From positions 63,616,049 to 63,680,048 of the forward strand of contig NC_092560.1 in the NCBI RefSeq assembly GCF_037038585.1: DNA of 64,000 nucleotides, in the 5' to 3' direction. A program made the translations under genes and the position numbers. Shown here in pieces: positions 48,836-61,649 of this stretch (the first letter of the stretch is position 1; the number at the start of each line of letters is the position of its first letter). The notes under the pieces are model-generated. The model saw only the letters and a list, made by a program, of their open reading frames with translations. It was not told the DNA's origin and did not search any database. This DNA is from Patagioenas fasciata (taxonomy: Eukaryota; Chordata; Aves; Columbiformes; Columbidae).

Positions 48836-51800
48836 CGTGCACACTATAAAGCAACTGCAACTTAAAACTTGTAGTATACAGGCCAAACCCCACATAAGTA
48901 CACTTGTGGATTCTCATACTTATGAGGTAATAAGTTAAGGGCAAGTAATAAATTAATAAGTGAGGAATAATAAGTATTGCAGTATAGCCATGTTCAGGAT
49001 CATCAGACATCTAAATAGGCCACTGCCGCATTAGTGCTGGTGGACACTGCAGAACGGTAGTTTTTGACAATGGAAAGACTTCAGTGATTCTTGGAAGTCC
49101 AGTCCTGATTACAAAGAGAAGAAAGGAAGTAGAATTGGGTTTTTTTTGAGACAGATACAAATGAAGAATTGAGACACAAAATACACATAGGAGTATGACT
49201 GGGTTTAAGATCAAGGACAGAAAATTAATTTTGTGAGGCATTTCAAATATCAGCATTCTTTTTAAGGAATAAAACTACATTGTATGACGTAGCAGATAGT
49301 TAGGTTGTGTGTATTGGTACAGCACTTAAACTGAAACCTGCAGGTACATGTCTTTGAAGTCAGTGGGACCTGTACAAATGCTTTAATGATTATTGGACAG
49401 GAATAATTTTCAGAAGAAGTAAACACTGAAACTGAAACATTTGTTTTCGTGTGTTGGGGCCAGACATTGGTACAGCAGTATACCAAAACTTCTCAAGTGG
49501 CCATGTTTTTAGAGGCAAGTTGGTCATATCCCCTTTAACTAAAAAGCTACATACAAACACCTGGACGATCTTTGCTCCCGTCCCAAGCACATAAGATTTC
49601 TTTGGCAAAACCAGCAATTACTCAGGAAAATTCTGACAGGGAGGTGAGGATCCAGCATAGCAGCTGGCAAGGAGCTTGCTCTTCTGAGCACACGCCAGTG
49701 TTGTCTGGCAGGCCATGGTCCACGCATCCCAACATGAGACCTTCTGCAGCAGAGCACGTAGCACCTGCACTAGAGCCAGGGACTGATTGTTATAATAATA
49801 GTAGCATTTTCCAAGCTGCAATGTTAATCTTTTTATATCATTCCTATTGTAAACATGTTGAAATGCCATGGTTTTGCCCAGATGGCTCTGCTTTGCTGCC
49901 TCTGGGGAAGAGAGTGGGACAGCATCCCTTCCTGCTCCTTTGCTGCCTGTGCTTTTTCCTTGGGAACACCCCTAAAACCCAACAGGAGATGTAGTGTAAG
50001 AGGACAGGCAGCCCAGGAACAGTTGCTGTTATTTGTTTAGGACTGCTCTTCCCATTCAGTGAGCTGGGACTAAGGTGGGGCTAGTGACCAATGTGGGGTT
50101 TTACTCATGTCGTGTGAGGGCTGAGCTGGATCATGTCTGCACCAGGATTGCTAAAGAGACTTTATTTTTAATACCAACAATATTTCCTCCTTTAAAGTCT
50201 CAATGCCTTGCCTGTTAGCTGGCTGCATCCCTTCTTGCTAACAGAGGTCACAGGTTTCAGGTACCACTCATACGTACTCATTTGAGGCTCTCACGGGGTT
50301 GGGACAAAACCAGATGTTAAACATAAACCCAGATTTTACTGGGAAGCTGGATATTTACTCAGCATGGTATGGATTTGGAGGGGTACAAGGTCTTAGTGAG
50401 AAGACAACAGGCAGGTATGTGCCTCACCCAGGTTTGGCTCCTATTCGACCACTGGCTTCAGGGAGAGCACTGCCACTTCTTCTTTTTTCCCCTTTTACAG
50501 TCTTTATGCCGTAACTTTTTCAGATGCAGAGACTGCTTTATGGGTGCTTGAGTGCGCACACAGCCTTGTACAACAAGGCCCTGGTGCCAGTGGGTGCTGG
50601 CAGCTGCTGCAGGAGCTGCCACAAAACCTCAAGAGCAACCACTGAAAAGCTGTCTGCTCCACATCCCCCCAGTAGGAGTAACAACCCTTTTCTTGCTTCT
50701 GAATAGTCTGTGAATGTGGTGTCCTATTGCCCAAGTGATACTCTGGAATGGTGACAATGATGTAGTTAGATTTAATGCACCTCCTGGAGCAGGAGAAGCC
50801 AAGAGGTCCTGTGAAGCTGTGATCAAATTTACACAGTACCTCCTTTTTTTTAAAATAAGTTGCCTCAGAAGAACATGTGAGGAGTTTAAATGGTCTGCAG
50901 CAAACCTGCATGTATTTGTAGATGGCATGTTAGGTGACATCTATTTGCCTCCATTGGAGACTTGAGTGAGGGCAAGAGGAAGCAGCAAGAACAAAACAGC
51001 TGGATATAACAGACTATTAAAAGAAAAATTGAAACACTCTCAAATAGTTGAAGCTGTGTCCAAAGGAAGGAGATATAGGCTCATAAATGCTGGTGGATTA
51101 AGTACAAAGATATAATAAGGCCAGCCAAAGAAAGCTTTAGGTATAACTTGCAAAAGCAAACCCAGCTAACACATTCGCTTTCAGTTACATTAGGACCAAG
51201 GAGCTTTCAGGGAGTCCTTACAGACAGTAATCTGTCCAGGTGTAAAAGTGTGTTAAGAGTGAAGTGCTGTGGGACTTTCTCTTACTGGATGTGGTTGGGG
51301 AAAACCCTGGGACGTACTCTTTTATAACTATGAAGTCCCCACAGGCTTGAATTTACTTATTGGTGAAAAGGTGGTGAACAGCAGATGCTGATGAGCTGGT
51401 GTTTCCAAGCTCTGAATCAGAGGCAGGACCACATCCTCTTGCTGCTCCTTTGCTGCCTGGCTACCAGATGAGACCCTTCTTTGCCTGCCCCAGAGAGGCC
51501 AGAGGAGCAGCTTGGCCCTGAGTGCCAGCCCAAAGTCAGGCAGGATCTTCCTTTACTTCACCAAGTTCATCTGACTTTGCTGTTTCCCCCTGCTCTCAGG
51601 AAATTCCCTCAGCTGGCAGCAATTAGGATGGTCCTGTTATTCCTTCTCTTTATTCTGGTGGGAACCGACATTTCATACCTGCAACAAAGCAGGTAAAGGC
51701 TGTGAGGGGAAGCACGGCCAAGCATGGCAGTGGTACTTTGCAGATTTGTGGTTAGGACCAGCACACGGGAAGCGGCAAGGTTAGCTAGTGAGCTACAAAC

Positions 51801-54026
51801 TCAAAACTCAGCCGCTCTTTTAGGAGCAAACACACCAAGGAGGTTAAGCATGTGCCTTTTTCCAGTGCTTCCTTATTGTACCTGATCAGTGTGAGTGGCC
51901 CCGGAGTCATCCTCCAGCGTACTTAGCTCTTTATCTTGGTGAGGGACAAGTTACAAGGATGAGAGGCACTATTTCTGAGGGCTCCCTGAGTCGGAGGGGA
52001 GGACACAGCACGTCCTTGAGAGCTGATGCGGCAGGGAGTGAGGTAGTGAACCAGAACTGTATTAAACATTTAAAGATGAGCTGACCGTGTTGTGTTTGTT
52101 GCTCCATTTCCTAATGCACAGAACTGACTGGTTTCCATTTCACTCTTAGCCCCACAGATCTTCATGCAAGGCAGGAAAGCAAAGTCATGCCTTAGAGAAT
52201 AATTAGTTTAAATCCTGAAAACCTTTCAGCCTAACTATTTTTTAACACTAACATTTTCTTTGATGCCTGCATGATAGGCAGCTTTGTTTTTCATGAAAAA
52301 TATTTCAGCAGAATGATCACCACATTAGTAATTTTAACCTCACTAAAGTTGCACTTCCACAACCATATTACTCCAAGGGTCTCTTGAAGTATGTCTTCAT
52401 GGTGTGAGATGAAGGGATTCTGTGTTCGAATGGGCCATGTCCACTATAATAAGTACCTAAAAACACTACTGCAAAGCAAGCTAAACACAAAATCAATTAA
52501 TTAATTAATTGTATCCCAGATTAATCTTCATAAGCAACAAAAAAAAAGAGGGTGATTGACTGCAGTCAGTGTCAGAGACACATTAATTGTCTATTTCCCA
52601 CTAGCAAATGATCTGAGAAGAAACATCTTTGTGAGTATAACTTTGGAGGAAACTTAAAAAATAATGAGGAAAGAAAGGAAATTAAAATACTTTACTTGTG
52701 AAGGGCCTATATTAAAGTACCAGAACTGTTTTTGAAAATGGACCATTTGATTGCAACACAGATGTAGATCTGAATTTTCTAAATAATGCTTACCCTTATA
52801 ATGAGCTGGCTTACCCCCCTGAACTTTAAAATTATACTTTAAACTAGAGTCTGAATGCTGCTGTTTGAACTTTTCTAATCGAAAGACAACTGTGCTTAAA
52901 GGAAATATCCTGGTAATTTTATTAAATGTTTGGCCTGACATTTTGATGCTATACACTGCCACAAAAACAGGCATAAAAGCTACAATATAAAGCAAAAATC
53001 TAATTTTATAATTTTTAGTGTACCTTATGTGATTACATTTTCCTGAGATCAGTATGGAAAACTATTCCATAAAGTACAAACAGTTTCAGATAATGTAAAA
53101 CGTGAAGTTTCATGAGATTAAAAATAAAAGGGAAACCCACTTATGTAAATCATTATTTTCCAATTAATAGAAGTTTTTCTTGTAAACCATAATAGACAGC
53201 ATGGTCAGAAGATCAGAATAGACTGTAGTTAGCCTTTTAAATCATAACCAGGCACCAAAATGAGTAACTGGATTTTTTTCTCAAAAACTGAAGATCCATC
53301 TGTTCCCACTGAAATCAATTTGTGATCAGGTACAAACTGAGGGTTTCTTGCTCTACCATGCTGGGTTACTGCCACTGTGGGGGAATATTTGGCTTTAAAG
53401 TAAATCTGTTGCTATTGAAATCAAAGGAGTAGTTTTATAAAATGTAATTGTGACCACATTTGAACAGATAGAAATAAATCTGCCATTTTTCCTTAATGGA
53501 GAGAGGTTTCTTGAGAATGTGGTGAGTTTAGACCTGTTTTATGTAGAAGTCTATCTGAACACTGTATAATTTATTCTTCCAAAAAGCACAGGCATCAGAT
53601 CCTGGTCCTGCTGGCACATGGTGTCTCTAATTAATTGGCAATGCAAAGGCAGGCTCTGGGGGGGTTTGCAGCATAGAAGATGCCCGGAGGAAGGCACGTT
53701 TCCTTGTGTGCCTGAAGCAGAGCTCCAAGGTGGCTTTCTGCAGAGGCCAGCGGGGAGCACCACACGTGTTCAGCTGCAGGATCCCGCACCCATATGTGCT
53801 ACCAGCTTCTGCAGTGCCCAGGGGACAGGGACTGTGCTCAGGGGTGGGCAGGTCAAAGCTTCAGGTTCCAGAGAGCAGCAGTGAGGTGAAAATTTCAGTT
53901 TGCATTCAAGAGGGGTGTTCCTAACCCAAGAGGCTGGGTCAAAACTGTGATCCGAGTGTACCCTAAGGCTTCAGAAAGCAAGCGAACAGCGTTCAAACTG
54001 CAAGCAGAAATGCATATATTCGTTTG

Positions 54027-54085
54027 TTTTTGTTTTTTTTTTTAATTTTATGTGGGTTTTTTTGTTTGTTTGTTTGTTTTAAATT
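54027..54085. repeat. T-rich / (TTTG)n tract
   Basis: T-runs followed by five TTTG/TTTGT units. Confidence 0.8.
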
Positions 54086-55416
54086 AGTCTCATTTCTTGT
54101 TTTTTTGCTTGACTCCTGGAGTTCTGGACATCTGCTGTTCACAAACTCTGCCCTCAGCCTCGTCACTCTTCTGGATTCCCATGTGCACCAATCCTGTGAC
54201 GTTTTGTTCTTCTTTGTTTTTTAAATTCATTTTTTGGTCATGTGAGAAACTCCCAACAGATGAAAAGGCCTAGTTCAGCTGGATGTGGGAGACAGAAAGT
54301 GCCCAGAGGCAGACTGGCACATGGGATGCCAGCCATACCTCCAACTGGTAATAACACCAGCACTAGAAAGCGGACTCGTTTTCTGGTTGCCACCACTGGA
54401 AAAGGCTCTGCCTGTTCGTGGCTGGGTAGTCAGGTTCTTGGCACAGCACTGATAGAGGGAGCCCAGAAGGGAGCTGCAGAAGGACAAGATAGGAGGGAGC
54501 AGGACACACGTACCCCATGCAGGTGGGATGCTAGGAAAGGCAGTGCAAAAATGCGTGCACGTGCCCACATGCAGCCTGCCTTCAGCGGATTTCCCTGGGG
54601 AGCTGGATGGTCAGGACACAGCTTTCAGAAACGTGACATAAAACCCGAACAAAACCTTCTGACTTTGTGTCAGTCTTGTGAGTGTTCATGGCACTATAGT
54701 CTTAAGTGGCGGGGCTCAGCCCATTGCACTGCCTCAGTGGGGTCTGTGAGCCTTTTTCTCATGCTGTGCACAAGATACAAAGAGGCTTCATATTCCCTGA
54801 GGGAGGATTTTACATTTCCAGGACATACGGTGCTTTCCCCTGGGAAACACCTGCTTTGAGGTGTATAACATGTGAGCCAATCTTCACTATCCTATACTGA
54901 GCACATGCTGTTGTGGGATATCCCATCCTGTTCCATCCCATCCTGTCCTATCCTAAGAGGCTTTGGATTTTTGAATTCTAATTCCTTCACACCTTGAGAC
55001 CAGGGACTACTGCTCAGAGAACTTTACTGCTTTTATTGCTGCAGTATCTGGGCATCTTCTGCTGGCACTCTGTACAGTATGACAGGCATCTGTCATGTGT
55101 TTGTTGTCTCAGCTTTTCCACCAGATGGCAAGTGTTGTCAGTAAACTAGTTTGCTTTGAAAAAATATGGGTGTGTATAAGTGTGTGTATAATTAGATGTA
55201 TTTGTATGTGTGTATGTGTGAATACATATATACACATGTGAAAACTGTGTATGTTACAGGAAGGGATAATAATATATGCTTCTCCCAGGGGTGTGAAATC
55301 CCCATGGAAAGATCTGCCTGCTGCGGAGTCAAGGCACACGGCCCATGCAGTATTAGAGAAGCCAAGCTGCCAGGCTGTTGACCAACATTCTGAGACTGCA
55401 GACATTTTCTAAACTG

Positions 55417-56032
55417 TGTTGGAGACAGACAGGTAACTAAGTACCCCTCAGTTGAGTGGCTTTATTCAGGTTACAAACCAGCGCTTGATGCCAAGGCAGC
55501 CCCTATGAGTCCAGTGGTGTTCCCTGGCCACACACCTCAGGTCAGCACGCCCTTCGTCCCCAACAGCACTTACCACAGTGGAGAGACCAAACAAGTGCTC
55601 AGCATGTGGTGGCTGAGGTGCAGAGAGGCCTTGGCATCCCTGGAACACATCTACCAACTGGCCATCGAGATGGGTTTGTCCTTCTGTCAGTCTTCTCCAC
55701 CTTCCCTTCTGTCCACTAGGCTTTTATAGCCTTTAGTCCTTGGTCAGTGATTATTGCTTATTCATGTATGGTGTCTGGTTGTAGCTTCCTCAGCACTTAA
55801 CCTCTAGTGCCTTGTTTCAGCCCATCATGCGTGGTCTTAATGCTGGCATTTCCACTTGGTTGACCAGTGTCCTACTTCAGCGTTTTTTTGCACCATTTTC
55901 TTTCAGTCTCTCAGGTTTCGCACCCATACTTATTGGGCAGCTGAACATTCCTACTGAGTTGTGACTGGCACCTTGGCGTTGGCTGCTCAGTCAACTCTGA
56001 CTTCATTCCTGGCTATCAAGGTTTCCTTCAAA
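55417..56032 (-). repeat. Retroviral LTR (3' LTR of the antisense ERV)
   Basis: On the minus strand there is a TATAAAA promoter motif (revcomp of 55722-55728), then about 255 bases to an AATAAA polyadenylation signal (revcomp of 55461-55466), then a short U5 ending ...CTCCAACA (terminal TG on + at 55417). That order and spacing is the U3-R-U5 pattern. The inner edge lies next to a purine tract (GGAGGGG, revcomp of about 56042-56048) just after the env stop, but the exact TG start is unclear, with candidates near 56028-56032. Confidence 0.75.
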
Positions 56033-56048
56033 CTCCTGTGAGCCCCTC

Positions 56049-57734
56049 CTAGTGACTGTCTGTAGTCATGCTGATGACTATACTTATTAAGCAGCAGAAA
56101 ATTAGCACCCAGCCACATCCTATCAGTATGAGCCCCATTGCTTGGGTCCATGGTTCAGTGGCTGCTGGGTCCGGCTGTGCTGGTTGCAGTATTGAGAGCA
56201 CAGGCCCATGCTGCCGAGTGTGTGTTGAAACTTGGCTTTGTGGGATTGTGTAATAGTTCAGAGTCGTACAAGGATTGGAGGTGTTCCTCAAACAGTGCTG
56301 AACTGTGGAAGCAAACTTGGGCTACACTGGCAGTCCAGTTGGAAGCTGGCAAAAATAACATCGTTGCATTGACCATGACTGGTTGGGGGCTCCACAGGCA
56401 GAGGGTGTTGTTGCTTACAGCAACTTGCAAGGACTCAGAGTAGCCCAGTAATGGAGCTGCCATTGTGTTGATGAGGTGTAGCTACACAGCCACGTAACAG
56501 CATGCGTGGTTGTAGGTGAGCAGATGCTGACCAGGGTCAATAGGTCCAGCACATTTTCTGGAGGAGGCCTCTGTACCCAGTGTTCCCAGTTGTTCTTTAA
56601 TATCACCCATGTGCCTTGTGTCTGCTCCAGTGATGTAACCTCCAAATACCAGGAGTCACTGCAGGAGTCCTATTAACAGATTTGGATATCTGCTTGGGAT
56701 ATCTTCCAGTTCCCTGGGCTGAAGGGCAAATTCACTCTGGAAACAGAAAACTGGCATTCATCTTACTCATAGTGCTGGCATCCCTCCCAAGGAGTGTCCC
56801 AAGTGCCTGATGTTGCAATGAGGGATGAGCTGAGCAGGGATCCCCAGCTCCATCAGACCTTTCAGCCATGCACACCTCATCCCAGGTTACAGCTCAGAAC
56901 ACTTCTTGCATGACTTGTGTTAGAGCCCCAGTGAGATTAGCAGGATCAGTCACGCTGCCAATTACCCCGTTTCGTGGTTGCAGCAAGTCCACGTGTGTAG
57001 ATAAGGCTTCTCTAGTTGGATATGCAGTTTGCTTGAATACTTGATCTACTTTTGCCCTACTGCTTCTACCATCTGCAGTGCTGACAGCCCATGCCTACAT
57101 TAGCAGCACTGCACAGGGCTCCTCTGTGGTGGGTTTCCCCCACCTTAAATGTCACAGGCCACTTGCAGTGCAGAAGGCTCTCAGCAGCATTAGCTCCCTT
57201 GGTGCACTTGGAGTAATGATCACACATGGACCAGGATGGATGTCAGTGTGGGCTCTGAGCAGGGACACAGCCCACAACATGGGCCTTTTCTCCTCTTTAT
57301 CTACCCTCCAGAGCATATTTGGCTTGGCTTGGGCAGGCCAGTGTTTGAGCCCTTTAACTGTCTGATTAATATTTAACCAAAGTAGACCCCTGCATATAGC
57401 ACTTTCACAGGGGTAGGTGATATTTTTACACCTAAATTGCAAGCAGTTTAAAAATTATGTGCTTAGTTGTGTTGTTATCTCTTCAGGTAATCCACAGTTT
57501 TGTTTCTGCCTTCTTAGGTGGAGAACACTTACTTCCCTCACTGCACTGGCAGCATACCAGGCTTGGGATAAGTATGAGGCTGAAGGTTGCCAGCAATAAT
57601 CTCCACATATAGGTTGGGTCTCCCTGTAACAATCTCCCTGCCCCTTCCTGATAGTTGACCACTGCATGAATTTCGTTAGACCCTAGTATGCTTCCCTGAC
57701 AATTGTATTTCACTCTCCATAGCCAACATCTCAT
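56049..57734 (-). pseudogene. Retroviral env remnant
   Basis: A chain of minus-strand frames between the pol remnant and the LTR. The 5' frame (57483-57734) contains a hydrophobic leader with CQC after it, like an env signal peptide. The frame at 57152-57442 has CKNITYPCESAIC, cysteines with an Asn-glycosylation motif. Frames at 56155-56645 carry further NxT/NxS motifs (NAT, NWT). The last frame (56049-56291) ends in a hydrophobic stretch (LILIGCGWVLIFCCLISIV) followed by a short tail and stop, as expected of an Env transmembrane anchor. Several frameshifts and stops break it. No furin site or fusion peptide could be identified. Confidence 0.6.
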
Positions 57735-57892
57735 TGCATCATACTTTTGCTACAGGGGTTGAGCCAGCAATATGTGACAGAGGTGTGGACTGGGGCAGTC
57801 ACAGTAGTATGAGAGGGGTAATTTGAGTGTGGAGAATGGCACAGCTAGAGCTGCCTCCTCAGGGCCACATCCTTCCCTTATTGGGTTATAAA

Positions 57893-58640
57893 CTAAGAAA
57901 CCTGCTTTCTGTGCAAGAAACCTAGAAGGCACCCAAGTCCCATAGCAACAAATGCCTCCAGCCAAACCCCTCTCCATGTATATCTGTGCTGGGGCCAAGC
58001 TTGTACTTGACCAATGGGGGCTATGACAGCTCCTTGGGGGTCATCTTGCTTGAGTCTAGCAAAGTGTCTACCCCTTCTTACTTCTAAGGAATGTAGCCCA
58101 CCCATTGCCTTGACCCAGACCTTTACTCAGTAGGGCACTATTTGCAGGGTGTAAGCAGACCAGCCTGTCCTGCAAAAGAGTTCAGTGGTACATGCAATGG
58201 ACGCATCTATCCAAGATACCCACTCCAGTAGGTATGGCTCATACTGGGTATTTTGGTACCTGCTACAGACTTAATGACAGAGGAGTACAAGAAGAGTGCA
58301 CTTACCATTGTTGTCACAGGAAAATGAAGCTTGGTGCAGGGTCTTGCCTTGTTCAGGTCTCATAGACCTGTGTAGATAGCAGCTATCCCTTCTTCATGTC
58401 TTTGGACAATTCCTGGTTTGCGAGATTGTTGTCTTTAGCATGGCTATCTGTAAAACACAGTGTAATTCACTTTTCTCAGTCTCAAACTCTATAGGCTCCT
58501 GCTTCCCATGTGCCACCTCATTATGTGAAGGTACAACATTTCTTGCCTTCATTACTGTTTTACCAGTCTATGCTATTTTGCTGGATGCATCCATGATAAA
58601 CCATATGCTTCTGATTCATCACTGTTTGTCCTGAAGGGGG
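57893..58640 (-). pseudogene. Retroviral pol remnant (RNase H-like)
   Basis: On the minus strand, a DASS motif (near 58585-58600) is followed about 40 residues later by SELHCVLQIA (58445-58476). That resembles the first Asp and the following Glu-containing helix of retroviral RNase H. The following frames, including 57893-58105, are protein-like and could be integrase-end or leader sequence, but I cannot assign them. The distance to the env leader is too short for a complete integrase. The segment is broken by stops. Confidence 0.5.
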
Positions 58641-58644
58641 GCCT

Positions 58645-59160
58645 CTAGGATGTGACTGCTTCAGGGCAGGGTCTATGTTCCTCCTTAGGTGCAGATGGAC
58701 TATGTTTCAGCACGTTTTTGCACTGATTTAAGATCCTGCTGCCCTCATCTCCTCTGTATTTGGTGCTTCTATTGAGAATATAAGTAATAGGAGGCAGCCT
58801 CGAGTCTTCCTGTCTGCTGTGAACAGAGTCCATGCCACCACGTGTGGGCTGGGTACATGTGCTGCCTGGTCTCCCATCAGCACTTCTGTGTGTTACTGTG
58901 CTCATCAGGAAAGTGTGGCACTGAGCCTTGCCTAAGGATCTCTTCCTATTTCAGCACCCGACCTGGTGAGAGTCTTTGTGGCTTCATTGAGGTACCAACC
59001 TCTGGCCAGGTCCACTCTGTTGGGTATCACCTTTCCCAATGTTTGCAGTTCCTGGGATATTTCTAGGGCTCTTTCTGGAGGTGGAGCTCCCATACATGCA
59101 GGGCCAGTGTGTAACAGTGGTCTGTTACATGGGTGGGCACTTAGAAGCTAAGCACAGAAA
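58645..59160 (-). other. 5' remnant of the antisense ERV, unassigned (possibly gag)
   Basis: Minus-strand frames near 59.10-58.94 kb have protein-like composition but no zinc knuckle or capsid motif I can recognise. Position suggests an internal retroviral region. The outer boundary near 59160 is where the sequence turns AT-rich. Confidence 0.35.
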
Positions 59161-60314
59161 GAAGCATCTTCTTAGGTCTTACTGCAAAGGAAGGGAGTCC
59201 TAAAGTCTTGATTTTTGGCAAAATGAATGAGAAAAAAATCTCAATACTGCATGGTAGTTTATGTGTTTAAGAGGTAGTCATTCATAATACAACATGAGGG
59301 CACCTACACACAGGCTTCTGACAGCCTCACCCTCCATTAAATCACTGGATTCACTAGAGCAGATAACAGTGAGGGATTTAGTCTGTGGGAAGTTTAAAGA
59401 TTTAAAAATGTGATTTTTTCCAAAGCATGCTGAAAAGCTGAAATATGAGAACATTTCAGAACATGTTCGGTTTGACTCTCCTTGAAAAGGTTCATTCTAC
59501 TCATATCAAAACATTTCATTGACTTGAAAATTTAATTTACTTGAATAATTTATCACTGATACATATCAAGTGAAAAATGAAATAGGTATTTTAACTTCAT
59601 AAAAAGAAAATGCATTAATAACATTTCCCTTGAAAATTAACATAATACTTATATTCTGACCTATTTCTACTCAGTTTAATTAGCATCTTGTGATACAAAA
59701 TACTTTCATGAGAAATTTTTCGAAAGTTCTCATAATAATTATCTCCTAGAAGCCGTAAAAAGCAAGCACTCAGCCAGGAATAATAGCTTAGCCTGGTACC
59801 CCAGGAAATTCCTCTTTCTGTCCTTCCCAAAAACCTTATTGATAGGTGACTTTGGCAATACTAACCACTGCTGGTGTGAAAAGACAATAATTAACAATTA
59901 TAATCACAAAATTGCTTTAAAGAAACCTTGTCCTTCTGCTGCTTTGCTGGGAATAGCCTGTATAACCTCCCTACAGTATCTTCATCCCCCATTAACAAAT
60001 ATTCCCATCATGACATGCTTTTCCTTCCATCAGTTTTAACAGGGTTCATTCAATATTGAAAGGTATGCTGGAGTGCTACCAAGCATCAGCGGACTCCTAC
60101 AGAGATACGTACATATCTCATTTATTTTTCCCCAAATGAGTTTTCGTGATGATCTAAACCATTCCAAATTCTCTCTGATTTCCGTGGGTCCAGGGTGTGC
60201 ACTCTGAAGTGATGGGCAGAGCAGCTTGCATGCATCTAATGTTTTTGAGCCACAGATGGACAAATTTAATGACAACTGACATGTGACAAAGCCTTTTCTC
60301 TCTTTCCCAAACAG

Positions 60315-60799
60315 CTAATATGCCAGAGGACTATCCAGATCATTTTGATGAGGTGGTGGACTTTATCCAAGCCACCATTAAAAGACTGAGGAGGTCGCCG
60401 GATAAACAGACTCCGATTTTTTCTAGGCGGGAGAGAAACCGGCAGAGTGCAGCCACAAACATAGAGAATTCCGGCAAAAAGGGAAGGAGGAATCAAAAGG
60501 GCAAAAATCGGGGATGTGTCTTAACAGAAATACACTTAAACGTGACTGACTTGGATTTGGGATATGAAACCAAAGAAGAGCTAATTTTCCGGTATTGCAG
60601 TGGATCTTGTGATGCAGCCGAAACCACCTATGACAAAATTTTGAAAAACCTAACCAGAAAGAAAAAACTAGTCACTGACAAAGTGAGGCAAGCTTGTTGC
60701 AGACCCACAGCCTTTGATGATGACCTGTCTTTTTTGGACGATAACCTGGTTTACCACATACTGAAAAAACATTCCGCAAAAAGGTGTGGCTGTGTCTGA
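60315..60799 (+). CDS. GDNF: GDNF preproprotein, second coding exon (pro-region end and mature factor)
   Basis: This completes codon 58 and encodes to residue 218, ending in TGA at 60797-60799. It starts (S)NMPEDYPDHFDEVVDF, then IKRLRR, a furin-type site. Cleavage gives a 134-residue mature chain from SPDKQ (codon at 60395), the same length as human. The N-terminal part is basic (RRERNR, KKGRRNQKGK), as in the heparin-binding region of mammalian GDNF. The seven cysteines of the cystine-knot dimer family are all present (GC, RYC, GSC, ACC, RC, GC). Two N-glycosylation sequons (NVT, NLT) correspond to the mammalian ones. The finger and heel segments (ETKEELIFRYCSGSCDAAE, FDDDLSFLDDNLVYHIL) are nearly unchanged from mammals. 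The acceptor is TTTCCCAAACAG. No damage is seen, so the gene looks intact and functional. Confidence 0.99.
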
Positions 60800-61649
60800 T
60801 GGCTGCAGGCCAGAGGCAGCTCCAGTTTTGCATTCCTGCTAAGGAGAGGGACCAAGGTTCCTGGGGATATGTCTGCTCAGAGTGGAGAAAAAAGGACCAA
60901 GAACGCAGCATGAGGGGTCATGAGAACCTGGGGTGCATGAGGTGGCATAGGAGGATGGAGGCTTTTGACATCCTACGGGAAAGTACGTAAAAGCTCAGGT
61001 GGAGATGCCGACAGCTGGATGGCATGCGTGCTCCCTGTCCCGTTTGACACAGTCCACCATCAGTGAGACTCAGATCCATGAGGAATGTGCTTAAAAACAC
61101 AACCCTGCCATACCATGCTGTGTTGTAGTTCTACCATCTGTGCCAGGAGGCTTAGCCAAGAAGTAGCTTAGGAGTACCTTACTCATCCCCTGTGCCCTCA
61201 GCTTTACTGAAAGATACATTGTGCTACTGCTTATTGCAGTGTGGTTCCTAGGCACTTAGGACATCTTGTAAACTATAATAAGCTTAACTTCATAAGTAAG
61301 ATGACATTGGGCAAATATCAAAATTCCCAGGTTCAAGTCCTCTAGGGCTGGTATCGTTGCAAAGCAAAACAGTTCCACTTACTGGTTAGGTTTGGTTATT
61401 TCCACCTCGTGTTTCTTCAAAATCAGTGTAGGATTTCATTCTTCTGCTACCTATGAAAACAAGTTGAGTTTTTAAGCACGTCTTCTTAGGATAATAAGAG
61501 AAATAACAAGCCCTGCCTACACAAAATGTGTTTATTTTGGTTTACAAAGGAGTAACGTCACTTGTGTAACTACATTTCTATTTGGTCATTGTGAGTGAGC
61601 AGAGACTACTTGATGCAATGCATCCATTCAGAGACATAAATATACAGAA

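Larger units (their letters stand above)
55417..59160 (-). mobile_element. Degenerate endogenous retrovirus, antisense in GDNF intron 2
   Basis: In minus-strand order, about 0.5 kb of gag-like or unassigned frames (near 59.15-58.65 kb) is followed by an RNase-H-like pol remnant (about 58.6-58.4 kb), more pol-like frames to 57.9 kb, an env leader and env fragments (57.73-56.05 kb), a purine tract and one LTR (about 56.03-55.417 kb). The frames are broken by many stops and shifts, and most of gag and pol is missing, so nothing is functional. I see no matching LTR at the higher-coordinate end, so the 5' part is truncated or deleted. Its class cannot be fixed by eye. The antisense orientation relative to GDNF is the one usually tolerated in introns. 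Confidence 0.75.
43443..60314 (+). other. GDNF: GDNF intron 2 (16.9 kb)
   Basis: Donor GTAAGA at 43443; acceptor TCTTTCCCAAACAG with AG at 60313-60314. It contains an antisense CR1 (48335-48835), a T-rich tract (54027-54085), an imperfect TG-rich stretch (about 55166-55250) and an antisense endogenous retrovirus (55417-59160). From 43.5 to 48.3 kb, 48.8 to 55.4 kb and 59.2 to 60.3 kb I see no gene or exon. The open frames there (up to 205 codons at 54242-54859 on +) have no recognisable domain. Confidence 0.92.

Noticed and set aside
54242..54859. 205-codon open frame in GDNF intron 2
   Set aside because: No recognised motif and no splice-site context supporting an exon; treated as chance, though a search would settle it.
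59161..60000. Search for a second LTR matching 55417-56032
   Set aside because: No copy of the TATA, polyA-signal or terminal sequences of the LTR was found by eye in this AT-rich stretch.
61331..61341. GGTTCAAGTCC, a perfect tRNA B-box match
   Set aside because: The flanking bases do not form a T-arm stem and no A-box or acceptor stem is found upstream, so it is not a tRNA; it lies in the GDNF 3' UTR.
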